DNA of 64,000 nucleotides from Micromonospora nigra (GTDB taxonomy: Bacteria; Actinomycetota; Actinomycetes; Mycobacteriales; Micromonosporaceae), in NCBI RefSeq assembly GCF_900091585.1, contig NZ_FMHT01000003.1, positions 2,967,501 through 3,031,500 on the forward strand, in the 5' to 3' direction. The notes beneath the pieces are model-generated. The model ran no database searches, was not told the DNA's origin, and worked only from the letters and a program-made list of their open reading frames with translations. The translations under genes were made by a program, and so were the position numbers. The first letter of the stretch is position 1. Each line of letters begins with the position of its first letter. Of this stretch, positions 18,812 to 26,936 are shown piece after piece.

Positions 18812-19978
18812 GTGCGTCCGATCCGACCCGGTGACCGGGGACCCGCGGTGAAGGAGATCCGCACGGTGCTCACCGGCCTCGACCTGCTCTCCGTGGCCAC
18901 CGGCCCGTACGGCGACGAGTTCGACGCGGTGACGGAACGGGCCGTCCGGGCCTTCCAGCAGTCCCGGGGGCTCAGCGTGGACGGCCGGGTGGGCGCGGAG
19001 ACCTGGCGGGCCCTGGACGCCGCCCGCTGGCGGCTCGGGGCCCGCACCCTCTACCACGCGGTGCCCGAGCCGCTGACCGGCGAGGACGTCCGGTCGTTGC
19101 AGGAGCGCCTGCTGGAGATGGGGTACGACGTGGGGCACGCGGACGCGATCTACGGCTCCCGCACCGCCCGTGCCGTGGCCCAGTTCCAGCGGGAGGTGGG
19201 GCTCGTTCCCGACGGCTCCTGCGGGCCGCACACCATGGGCGCGCTGCGTCGGCTCGGCCGCAAGGTCGTCGGCGGGCGGCCCCAGTGGCTGCGCGAGTCC
19301 GACGCGATCCGGCAGTCCGGTCCGACGCTGGTGGGGCGGACCGTGGTGGTCGACCCGGGGCACGGCGGCACCGACCCGGGGGTGGTCGTCCCCGACGGGC
19401 CGCTGCGCTGGATTGAGGCGGACCTCGTCCACGACCTGGCCAACCGGCTGGAGGGCAGGCTCGCCGCCGCCGGGGTCCGGGTGCAGCTCACCCGGGGGTC
19501 CGCCCCGGAGACGTGCCTGCCCGACATCGACCGGGCTCAGCTCGCCAACTCGCTCGGCGCCGACGTGTTCATCTCGCTGCACCTCGACGGGCACGCCAAC
19601 CCGGCGGCCGAGGGCGTGGCGACCTACCACTACGGCACCGACAACGGCGTGACCTCGACCACCGGCGAACGGCTCGCCGGGCTGGTGCAGCGGGAGATCG
19701 TGGCCCGCACCGGCCTGCGCGACTGCCGTACCCACGCCAAGGCGTGGGATCTGCTCCGGCTCACCCGGATGCCCGCGGTACGGGTCGAGGTGGGATACCT
19801 GACCTCGGCTGCCGACCGGGGCCGGCTGGTGGACCCGCGGTTCCGGGACCGGGTGGTGGACGCGATCGTGGCCGCCGTGCAGCGGATGTACCTGCCCGTC
19901 GAGCGGGACGTGCCGACCGGCTCGATCGACGTCAGCGAACTGCGTGCGGCGGTGGCCGCCGGCACCGTGGTCGACTGA
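18812..19978 (+). CDS. cwlM: CwlM-type N-acetylmuramoyl-L-alanine amidase-like protein
   Basis: A 388-residue protein with two peptidoglycan-binding repeats (residues 1-75 and 80-150) and an Amidase_3 domain (from VVVDPGHGG to the end). The zinc-type residues look present: His in DPGHGG, Glu in RWIEADL, His in SLHLDGH and Glu in VRVEVGYL. There is no signal peptide, so it should be cytoplasmic. In mycobacteria the homologue (Rv3915, same position after trx) does not act on the wall but, when phosphorylated, stimulates MurA; that role is transferred here by synteny only. GTG at 18812 has AGGGAG 5 nt upstream. Confidence 0.88.
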   Translation: MRPIRPGDRGPAVKEIRTVLTGLDLLSVATGPYGDEFDAVTERAVRAFQQSRGLSVDGRVGAETWRALDAARWRLGARTLYHAVPEPLTGEDVRSLQERLLEMGYDVGHADAIYGSRTARAVAQFQREVGLVPDGSCGPHTMGALRRLGRKVVGGRPQWLRESDAIRQSGPTLVGRTVVVDPGHGGTDPGVVVPDGPLRWIEADLVHDLANRLEGRLAAAGVRVQLTRGSAPETCLPDIDRAQLANSLGADVFISLHLDGHANPAAEGVATYHYGTDNGVTSTTGERLAGLVQREIVARTGLRDCRTHAKAWDLLRLTRMPAVRVEVGYLTSAADRGRLVDPRFRDRVVDAIVAAVQRMYLPVERDVPTGSIDVSELRAAVAAGTVVD

Positions 19979-19994
19979 GCGGAGCCGTCAGTCG

Positions 19995-20660
19995 TCAGCC
20001 GCCGGTGGAGCGGGTGGCAGGGGCCGGGCGTACCGGCCGCAGCAGCGTCTCCGGGCTCATCGAGCCGAGCAGTTTCTCCAGCGCGTACTCGACGTCGGAC
20101 TTCCAGCTCAGCGCCGTCCTGAGCTCGAGGCGCAGGCGGGGGTAGCGCGGGTGCGGCCGGACGGTCTTGAAGCCGACGGAGAGGAAGAAGTCGGCGGGGG
20201 CGACGCAGGCCCCGGCCGGGTCGGCGGCGTCGTCGAACGTGGCGTCCCCGAACGCCTCGATCGCCTTGATGCCACGCTTGGTGAGGTCCCGGGCCACCCC
20301 CTGGACCAGCATCCGGCCCAGCCCGCCCCCGGCGAACGCGGGCACCACGCTGGCGGTCATCAGCAGCGCCGCGTCGGCGGAGACCGGAGACGTGGGGAAG
20401 GCCATGGACCGGGGCACGTAGGCCGGCGGGGCGTACAGGACGAAGCCGGCCGGCATCCCGTCGACGTAGACGAGCTTGCCGCACGACCCCCACTCCAGCA
20501 GGGTCTGCGAGACCCACGCCTCCTTCTCCAGCCCGGGATCGCCGGCGGCGCAGGCCCGGTCGGCGGAAACCGGATCAAGCTCCCAGTAGACGCACTGCCG
20601 GCACGGACGGGGCAGATCCTCAAGGGTGTCCAGGGTCAGGCTGACCAGGCGTCGCGACAT
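19995..20660 (-). CDS. GNAT family N-acetyltransferase
   Basis: A 221-residue acyltransferase-like protein. The acetyl-CoA motif is seen as VVPAFAGGGLGRMLVQGVARDL with the next strand AIEAFGDATF. An N-terminal cluster of three cysteines (PCRQCVYWELDP and RACAAGDP) is unusual for GNAT enzymes and may bind metal. ATG at 20660 is used; a GTG 15 bp upstream is an alternative. It converges on cwlM with a 16-bp gap, the place of Rv3916c in mycobacteria. Its substrate is unknown. The 304-bp gap to the next divergent gene must hold both promoters. Confidence 0.72.
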   Translation of the reverse strand: MSRRLVSLTLDTLEDLPRPCRQCVYWELDPVSADRACAAGDPGLEKEAWVSQTLLEWGSCGKLVYVDGMPAGFVLYAPPAYVPRSMAFPTSPVSADAALLMTASVVPAFAGGGLGRMLVQGVARDLTKRGIKAIEAFGDATFDDAADPAGACVAPADFFLSVGFKTVRPHPRYPRLRLELRTALSWKSDVEYALEKLLGSMSPETLLRPVRPAPATRSTGG

Positions 20661-20964
20661 TGGCGCATCCCCCACGTAGGCTCGGGGTGGGATCCGGCAC
20701 GGCCGGTCCGGGCGGCGTGCTCGCCGCCTTCCTGCCCCCGACGAGCGATCGTACGCCGCCGGCCGCCGGTACGGGAGAGGACGCGCGAATGCCCACCTCA
20801 GGTGCCCTGTCCGAGGGTCCGCGATGTGGACAGCACCGCTTCGCGCGCGACACGCCCGGGTTTCGGCGACTACCATCGACACCCGGCGCGCCGTGCCGCC
20901 ATGGTCGCCGGTGTCCCGGGTATCCCGGGGCGGGAGCCGCCCGCGCAGCCATCGAGGTGATGTC

Positions 20965-22278
20965 ATGACCGGCACGACGCTCGACGACTACACCGACCGC
21001 TACGCCCGTCGGGTCCGGGGCATGACCGCCTCGGAGATCCGCGCGCTGTTCGCGGTGGCCAGCCGTCCCGAGGTGGTCTCCCTCGCCGGCGGTGCTCCCT
21101 ACATCGCGGCGCTGCCCCTGGACGCGGTCGGCGAGATGCTCGGTCGGCTGGGCGCCGAACACGGCACCACCTCCCTCCAGTACGGCATCGGCCAGGGCAC
21201 CCTCGAGCTGCGCGAACGGATCTGCGAGGTGATGTCGCTCTCCGGCATCGACGCGGCCTGCGGAGCCTCACCGGAGGACGTGGTGGTCACCGTCGGGGGT
21301 CAGCAGGCCCTCGACCTGGTGGCCCGCCTGTTCCTCGACCCGGGGGACGTGGTGCTCGCCGAGGGGCCGACCTACGTCGGCGCGCTCGGGGTCTTCCAGG
21401 CCGCCCAGGCGCAGGTCGTGCATGTGCCGATGGACGACGACGGGCTGGTTCCGGAGGCGCTGGAGGCAGCCATCGCCGAGCAGGCACGGGCCGGTCGACG
21501 GGTCAAGTTCCTCTACACCATCCCCACCTACCAGAACCCGACCGGCGTGACGCTGACCGAGCAGCGGCGGGAACGGGTGCTCGACATCTGCGAGCGCGCC
21601 GGTCTGCTCGTGGTCGAGGACGACCCGTACGGCCAGCTCGGTTTCGAGGCGGAGGCGCCGGCACCGTTGCGGGCCCGCCGCCGTGACGGGGTGTTCTACC
21701 TGAGCACCTTCTCCAAGACCTTCGCCCCCGGGCTGCGGGTCGGTTGGATCCTCGCCCCGCACGCCGTCCGCGACAAACTGGTGATCGCCAGCGAGGCGCA
21801 GATCCTCTGCCCCAGCGCGTACGCGCAGGCCGCCGTCGCCACCTACCTGAGCACCATGCCGTGGCGCGAGCAGCTGAAGGTCTACCGGGAGGTCTACCGG
21901 GAGCGACGCGACGCGATGCTCTCCTCGCTGACGGACCTGATGCCGGCCGGCACCAGCTGGACCACCCCGGGTGGCGGACTCTTCGTCTGGGCGACCCTGC
22001 CCGACGGGCTGGACTCGAAGGCGATGATGCCGCGCGCCATCGCCGCGCGGGTCGCCTACGTGCCGGGAACCGGCTTCTACGCCGACGGCACCGGCACCGG
22101 CAACATGCGCCTGAACTTCTCCTTCCCGTCGCCGGAGCGCATCCGTGAGGGCGTGCGCCGGCTCGCTGGCGTCATGGAACAGGACATCGCGATGCGGCGG
22201 GTGTTCGGTGCGGTGAGCCGGACGGGAGGCCGGCGGGGGCAGGCCGGTTCGGACGCCCCGGGTCCCGACTTGGCATGA
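20965..22278 (+). CDS. PLP-dependent aminotransferase, class I/II (2-aminoadipate transaminase type)
   Basis: A 437-residue fold-type I aminotransferase. ATG at 20965 follows GAGGTGA by 4 nt. Family landmarks: SLAGGAPYIAALPL near the start, LQYGIGQGTLELRERI, VTVGGQQALDLVARLF, the PLP-binding strand FLYTIPTYQNPTGV, and the Schiff-base lysine in STFSKTFAPGLRVGW. It resembles stand-alone relatives of the MocR aminotransferase domain (LysN type). It ends 7 bp before the D-Ala-D-Ala-ligase-like gene, so both are probably one operon; a joint role in amino-acid or wall-precursor metabolism is possible but not shown. Confidence 0.85.
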   Translation: MTGTTLDDYTDRYARRVRGMTASEIRALFAVASRPEVVSLAGGAPYIAALPLDAVGEMLGRLGAEHGTTSLQYGIGQGTLELRERICEVMSLSGIDAACGASPEDVVVTVGGQQALDLVARLFLDPGDVVLAEGPTYVGALGVFQAAQAQVVHVPMDDDGLVPEALEAAIAEQARAGRRVKFLYTIPTYQNPTGVTLTEQRRERVLDICERAGLLVVEDDPYGQLGFEAEAPAPLRARRRDGVFYLSTFSKTFAPGLRVGWILAPHAVRDKLVIASEAQILCPSAYAQAAVATYLSTMPWREQLKVYREVYRERRDAMLSSLTDLMPAGTSWTTPGGGLFVWATLPDGLDSKAMMPRAIAARVAYVPGTGFYADGTGTGNMRLNFSFPSPERIREGVRRLAGVMEQDIAMRRVFGAVSRTGGRRGQAGSDAPGPDLA

Positions 22279-22285
22279 TTCCGGC

Positions 22286-23272
22286 ATGGGTGCCACCTCT
22301 GCCGAGAACTCCGTCGTGACCGCAACCACCTCCGACCTGCATGTGCTGGTGCTGGCCGGCGGGCTCTCCTACGAACGGGACGTCTCCCTGCGGTCCGGTC
22401 GCCGGGTGCTCGACGCGCTGCGCGCCGTGGGGGTGGAGGCCGAACTGCGGGACGCCGACGTCGCCCTGCTGCCCGCTCTGACCGCCGATCCGCCGGACGC
22501 GGTGGTGATCGCCCTGCACGGGGCCACCGGCGAGGACGGTTCGCTGCGTGGCGTCCTCGACCTGTGCGGCGTGCCGTACGTGGGCTGCGACGCCCGCGCC
22601 TCCCGCCTGGCCTGGGACAAGCCCTCGGCCAAGGCGGTGCTCCGGGAGGCCGGCATTCCCACCCCCGACTGGGTGGCCCTGCCGCACGACCGGTTCAGCG
22701 AACTGGGGGCGGTCGCCGTGCTGGACCGTATCGCCGACCGGCTTGGCCTGCCGCTGATGGTGAAGCCCGCCCAGGGCGGTTCGGGGCTGGGCGCCGCAGT
22801 GGTACGGGACGCGGCGTCCCTGCCCGCCGCGATGGTCGGCTGCTTCGCGTACGACCCGACGGCGCTGGTGGAACGGTACGTCCCGGGGATGGACGTGGCC
22901 GTATCCGTGATCGACCTCGGTGACGGGCCGCAGGCGCTGCCGCCCGTGGAGATCGTGCCCCGCAACGGCGTGTACGACTACGCGGCCCGCTACACCGCCG
23001 GCCGCACCACCTGGCACACCCCCGCCCGGCTGGACGCCAGGGCGACCGAGTCGGTGGCGGAGGTGGCTCTGGCCGCGCACAACGCTCTGGGGCTGCGCGA
23101 CCTCAGCCGCGTCGACCTGATCGTCGACGCGGCCGGGCAGCCGCACGTGCTGGAGGTCAACGTCTCGCCCGGCATGACCGAGACCTCACTGCTCCCGCTG
23201 GCGGTCCAGGCGGCTGGGCTGGACTTCGGCGAGGTGCTCGGCACCCTGGTCGCCCGCGCCGCGACCCGCTGA
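22286..23272 (+). CDS. D-alanine--D-alanine ligase family ATP-grasp protein
   Basis: A 328-residue ATP-grasp ligase. The N-terminal domain starts VLVLAGGLSYERDVSLRSGRRV with the Ser-Glu-Arg pattern of Ddl; ALHGATGEDGSLRGVLDLCGVPYVG is the Ddl signature. ATP-grasp motifs are MVKPAQGGSGLG, ALVERYVPGMDVAVSV and LEVNVSPGMTETSLLP. The length is slightly shorter than typical Ddl (about 360). It may be an accessory ligase rather than the main Ddl, which is usually elsewhere in the chromosome. ATG 22286 or GTG 22316 may be the start. Downstream genes converge. Confidence 0.83.
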   Translation: MGATSAENSVVTATTSDLHVLVLAGGLSYERDVSLRSGRRVLDALRAVGVEAELRDADVALLPALTADPPDAVVIALHGATGEDGSLRGVLDLCGVPYVGCDARASRLAWDKPSAKAVLREAGIPTPDWVALPHDRFSELGAVAVLDRIADRLGLPLMVKPAQGGSGLGAAVVRDAASLPAAMVGCFAYDPTALVERYVPGMDVAVSVIDLGDGPQALPPVEIVPRNGVYDYAARYTAGRTTWHTPARLDARATESVAEVALAAHNALGLRDLSRVDLIVDAAGQPHVLEVNVSPGMTETSLLPLAVQAAGLDFGEVLGTLVARAATR

Positions 23273-23347
23273 TCCGGCACCCGCGGGCAGGGGAACGGGT
23301 CGGGCAACCGGCAGCGGGAAAGGTAGTGGCCGGACTTGTTCAGCCGA

Positions 23348-24409
23348 CTACCGGCCCGGTCTACCGGCCCCGGCAGCCGAGGCCGATGAATCGTCCGTGG
23401 CACCCGCAGCCGGGGCCGACGTCCCGGTGGTCGACGTCGTTCCCGTTCCTGCCGGCTCACCGGCCGGGGACCGCGTCTCTCGGGGCTGCCCGGCCGTTGT
23501 ACTGGCGGGAGAAGGGGCGGCCACTTCTTCGTTCCCGTTGACGCCTGCGACATCGTCAGGTTCATCCGCCGACGCGCCCACGTCCGCCGGTTCCACCCTC
23601 TCCGCCGTCGTCGGGTCCGTCATCGGCACCGACCCGACGTGCCCGTTCGGGTCGGTGTCGTGCGACTGGTCGCCCTCCCGCGTCAGATCGGCGGCGTTCC
23701 GCGGGTCGGCCAGGTCGTCGCCGCCCACCACGTCGGCGGGACCCGACCGTTGTCGCGGTACGACGACGGCACCGACTTCCATCGCCTCCTGTTCGCCCGA
23801 AGCCGACTGGGCCGAGAGACTGGAGGGTGCCTGCCAGCGGATGCGGGGTGGCTCGGCGAGCGGACGCCCGCCGAACTCCGCCAGCCAGGCGGCCACCATG
23901 GCAAGGTTCTCCCGCCACTGGTCCTCGGAGATGGGCGGAAGGATCGAGTCCCACAGGGACAGGAAGGTTCCGCGGAGCTGAAGGCGCCCGTACGGCCTGG
24001 CCAGGAACCACAGGTGCAGGTGGGCGGAGCCGTCACCCCAACGATTCACGTGGACGCGAGCGACGCCGTCGAGCGACCGGATGGCCCGTTCCAGCCGGAC
24101 TGTCATCACACCCAGTTCGGCGGCGAGCAGGTTGGGCAGGTCACCGAGGTCGAGGTGCGACCGGGATTCCAGGATGAGCACCATCGGCAACCCGGTGGGG
24201 CGGTCCATGGCGCGCACCCGCCAGCGTTCGCCCACCCAGATGTACGCGTCGTCGGGGGCGTTGCAGGCGGTGCACTCCCGGTTGCCCTCGCCCTTACGAG
24301 GAGGTTCGACCGGGACCGGATCGTCGAGCTGCTTGACACGGAGGTCGCCCTCGAAGGGAAAGGAGGGCCACTGGGTGAAGTACGGAACTGAGGGAGGGGT
24401 GTCCTGCAC
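23348..24409 (-). CDS. HIT-superfamily-like protein with disordered acidic tail
   Basis: A 353-residue protein starting at GTG 24409. Residues 40-190 resemble the HIT nucleotide-hydrolase fold: a Cys pair (ECTACN, residues 46-49), VLILESRSHLDLGDLP, and the core HLHLWF at 130-135. In the classical HxHxH motif the third position is Trp, so catalysis by the normal route is doubtful. Residues 195-353 are Asp/Glu/Thr/Pro/Ala-rich, probably disordered, with no homology visible. It is the last minus-strand gene before the parS region. I cannot name a substrate. Confidence 0.65.
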   Translation of the reverse strand: MQDTPPSVPYFTQWPSFPFEGDLRVKQLDDPVPVEPPRKGEGNRECTACNAPDDAYIWVGERWRVRAMDRPTGLPMVLILESRSHLDLGDLPNLLAAELGVMTVRLERAIRSLDGVARVHVNRWGDGSAHLHLWFLARPYGRLQLRGTFLSLWDSILPPISEDQWRENLAMVAAWLAEFGGRPLAEPPRIRWQAPSSLSAQSASGEQEAMEVGAVVVPRQRSGPADVVGGDDLADPRNAADLTREGDQSHDTDPNGHVGSVPMTDPTTAERVEPADVGASADEPDDVAGVNGNEEVAAPSPASTTAGQPRETRSPAGEPAGTGTTSTTGTSAPAAGATDDSSASAAGAGRPGR

Positions 24410-24573
24410 GACGCTGACCCTAACCCGAGTTCACCACCGCTGTCCCTACCCGATTCAGCGACGATCGAGCGCCGGACCTCGGGGTCACCGGGTTCTTCCC
24501 CAGGGATATCCACAGGCCGCTGAAACTCCGACCACACGCCGTCATCCGCTGCTCAGTAAGGGATTCCGGCGCT

Positions 24574-24589
24574 GGTTTCACGTGAAACA
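24574..24589. promoter_or_regulatory. parS site 1
   Basis: GGTTTCACGTGAAACA matches the ParB consensus TGTTTCACGTGAAACA in 15 of 16 positions; the 14-bp core palindrome is perfect. It should be a loading site for the ParB encoded nearby. Confidence 0.92.
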
Positions 24590-24598
24590 CCGAGAGCC

Positions 24599-24620
24599 TG
24601 TGGATAACCCCTGTGGATAA
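24599..24620 (-). promoter_or_regulatory. Two DnaA boxes next to parS site 1
   Basis: TGTGGATAA at 24599-24607 and 24612-24620 are direct 13-bp-spaced copies of the complement of TTATCCACA, 10 bp from parS site 1. They are 8-10 kb from oriC, so they are not part of the origin. Confidence 0.6.
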
Positions 24621-24711
24621 CTTTTGCCGGTCGTTGAACTGTCGCAGACTCTTGCCGACAGCGTTCATGACGGCTGCGCCGAGCCCCCGCAGACGCGTCG
24701 ACGCGTACGGC

Positions 24712-24727
24712 TGTTTCACGTGAAACG
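24712..24727. promoter_or_regulatory. parS site 2
   Basis: TGTTTCACGTGAAACG: perfect 14-bp core palindrome with one flanking mismatch to consensus. Confidence 0.92.
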
Positions 24728-25405
24728 TGACGACGAGGTGCTCCGGCCGAGCCCTCGGCCATCGCCGCCAGCCGGGTTCGTGACGCGACCTGTCCCGTGG
24801 AACACCTCGCGCGGCCTCTTCCGTGGTGCGCGTCCGAGCAGGACGCGGCCGGCTGAGCGGTGCCGCCGGTAGAGGTGGTGCCAGCGAAGACCTGCTGTTG
24901 GCGGTCGAGCGGTTCTCGCCCGTCAAAGAGCCCAGTCCGGGGACGGTTTCCTTACCAAGGAGAACGAGAACAGATCGGCGTGCGGACAGCGAACGCGGAG
25001 GCGGGGCACGCGGAGGCAGGGCACGCGGAGGCGCTGGGATGGCGCTCGGCAAGTCAGAGTGTGCGATCGGACGCAGGTGGTCCGGATGCGCGTAGCCGGC
25101 CGACCTGATCCTTTGCCCACGCTCACCAACGCCGGCTAGCCGGATCGGCCGTGTTCGCCGGGGAACGACACGGTGTCATGGTGGCACCGCCGTCGGCCGC
25201 CGACCCTGCTGGCCGCCCGGACCCCGGGGAGGCGAACGGGACAGTTGTCCGCCGCGGTCGACCTGCCGGCCAAGGGGCATGGACCCCGGAGCTTCCGTGC
25301 GGGCGGATCCACCGTCGTCTTGTCTGGTTCCATCGGCACCCGGTGACGACTGAGGGGTTGACCAGGTGCCGCCAGGGAGTCGGGATGAGCGCCCTCGTCA
25401 CCGAC

Positions 25406-25421
25406 GGTTTCACGTGAAACG
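25406..25421. promoter_or_regulatory. parS site 3
   Basis: GGTTTCACGTGAAACG: perfect 14-bp core with both flanking bases off consensus. Lies 470 bp from the parB stop. Confidence 0.9.
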
Positions 25422-25833
25422 GCGCTCAAGCCGACTCAGCTGGCAACTCCCCACCAGGGCCTCCGGCGGCCTCACGGCCTGCTGGGGCCATCGTGACGAC
25501 GCCACGGGAGACTCTGCCGGGCAGCGCGGTCAGCGCGGATCAGCGGGGCGCGTGCTGCGAACTGTGCGAGGGCACCGGTGCGCAGACTGCACTGCGTCAT
25601 AGCGCTGAATCCGTGACCGGGGTGCCGCGCCAGGAGTGGTCTCAACTTCCAGAGGAGTCCGCACCAACCGTCTCCGCGCACCCGCCACGAATCCCGACCC
25701 CACAAACCCCGACCCCACAAACCCCGACCCCACGAATCCCGACGCCGCGGGCACACGCGTCGTACAGCCGCCGGCACCACAGTCGACGAGCCGCCACCGC
25801 TGCGTCTCCCGGCCCAGCATCCCCCAACAGCGA

Positions 25834-25869
25834 CGACGGCCGCGTCCCCGGCAGGGGGCGCGGCCGTCG
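25834..25869 (-). terminator. Terminator hairpin of the parA-parB operon
   Basis: An 11-bp perfect stem (25834-25844 with 25859-25869) continues through TCCCC/GGGGG to a 4-nt loop, 21 bp beyond the parB stop on the minus strand. There is no T-run, as often in actinobacteria. Confidence 0.6.
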
Positions 25870-25889
25870 GACGGCGAAGCGTTGTCGGC

Positions 25890-26909
25890 TCAGGCCTCGG
25901 GTTCCTCTTCCTGCCCGACACCGATGATGCCGACGATTCGCTCCAGGTCGTCAACGGTGGCGAACTCGATCGTGATCTTGCCCTTGCTGCGACCGATGTC
26001 GACTTTCACTCTGGTGTCGAAGCGATCGGAAAGACGGTCCGCCAGATCGGTCAGTGCGGGGGCGTGAGGCTTCGGACGGCGGCGGGCCGCCTCCTTCTTC
26101 GAGGTGCCGTCGCTCAACGACAGCGCCACGATCTCCTCCGTTGCCCGGACCGACAGTCCCTCGGCCACGATGCGGAGCGCGAGCTGATCCTGGGCCGCAG
26201 GCTCGTCGAGACTCAACAGTGCCCTGGCGTGGCCGGCCGAGAGGACGCCGGCTGCGACCCTCCGCTGCACCTGCGGTGGCAGGTTGAGCAGCCGGATCGT
26301 GTTCGAGATCTGCGGGCGGCTGCGTCCGATCCGGCGGGCCAGTTCCTCGTGGGTGGCACCGAACTCGTCGAGGAGCTGTTGGTAGGCGGCGGCTTCTTCC
26401 AGCGGATTGAGGTTCGCCCGGTGGATGTTCTCCAGCAGGGCATCCCGCAGCATGGCGTCGTCACGGGTGTCGCGGACGATCGCGGGAATGCTGTCCCGTC
26501 CGACCGCCTGGGCGGCCCGCCACCGCCGCTCGCCCATGACGAGTTCGAACTTCTCCTCGTCGAGTTGACGGACGACGATCGGCTGGAGGAAGCCGACCTC
26601 CTGAATGGAGGTCTTCAGCTCCTCCAACGCCTCCTCGTCGAAGACCTGCCGGGGCTGCTTCGGGTTCGGCACGATCGAGTCCACCGGGATCTCGGCGAAC
26701 CGGGCACCCGGCACGGGGCTCAGCGACGGCTCCGGCGGGGCAGGGGCGGCGGACACCACCTCCGCAGGTGACTCATCCCGGTCGGCTACGCCGTCGACCG
26801 CCGACCCCGCCACGATTGCCGGTGGGGGCGTGCCAGTGTCAGGTGCCGGCCCGGTCGGGATGAGTGCCCCCAGGCCCCTACCCAGACCGCCCCGAGGACG
26901 GTTCTTCAT
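25890..26909 (-). CDS. parB: Chromosome-partitioning protein ParB
   Basis: A 339-residue DNA-binding CTPase that loads at parS and spreads to form the segregation complex. The N-terminus has the ParA-stimulating motif [13 protein letters not shown], then a 60-residue linker. The CTP-binding core has [14 protein letters not shown] and GERRWRAAQ; the helix-turn-helix is [22 protein letters not shown]; the C-terminal dimerisation domain follows a basic segment ([14 protein letters not shown]). It starts 27 bp after parA. Five parS sites surround it. Confidence 0.96.
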   Translation of the reverse strand: MKNRPRGGLGRGLGALIPTGPAPDTGTPPPAIVAGSAVDGVADRDESPAEVVSAAPAPPEPSLSPVPGARFAEIPVDSIVPNPKQPRQVFDEEALEELKTSIQEVGFLQPIVVRQLDEEKFELVMGERRWRAAQAVGRDSIPAIVRDTRDDAMLRDALLENIHRANLNPLEEAAAYQQLLDEFGATHEELARRIGRSRPQISNTIRLLNLPPQVQRRVAAGVLSAGHARALLSLDEPAAQDQLALRIVAEGLSVRATEEIVALSLSDGTSKKEAARRRPKPHAPALTDLADRLSDRFDTRVKVDIGRSKGKITIEFATVDDLERIVGIIGVGQEEEPEA

Positions 26910-26936
26910 GCCACGCCTCCCAGCGCCTCGTCAGCA

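Larger units (their letters stand above)
24410..25889. other. 1.5-kb non-coding parS region downstream of parB
   Basis: No convincing gene: open frames here lack ribosome sites and family resemblance. The stretch holds three parS sites, two DnaA boxes, a 15-bp repeat around 24990-25035 (GGCACGCGGAGGC type), a 15-bp tandem repeat at 25690-25749 (AATCCCGACCCCACA) and the parB terminator. It looks like a centromere-like region rather than a decayed gene. Confidence 0.6.

Noticed and set aside
24785..24805. A further parS site around CCCGTGGAACACC
   Set aside because: Only a half-site resembles the consensus; the left arm does not match.
24420..25052. 210-codon open frame on the minus strand in the parS region
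   Set aside because: Pro/Arg/Ser-rich, runs through two parS sites and two DnaA boxes, no ribosome site or family resemblance.
25151..25417. 88-codon plus-strand frame ending at parS site 3
   Set aside because: No ribosome site, no homology, and codon pattern unlike neighbours.
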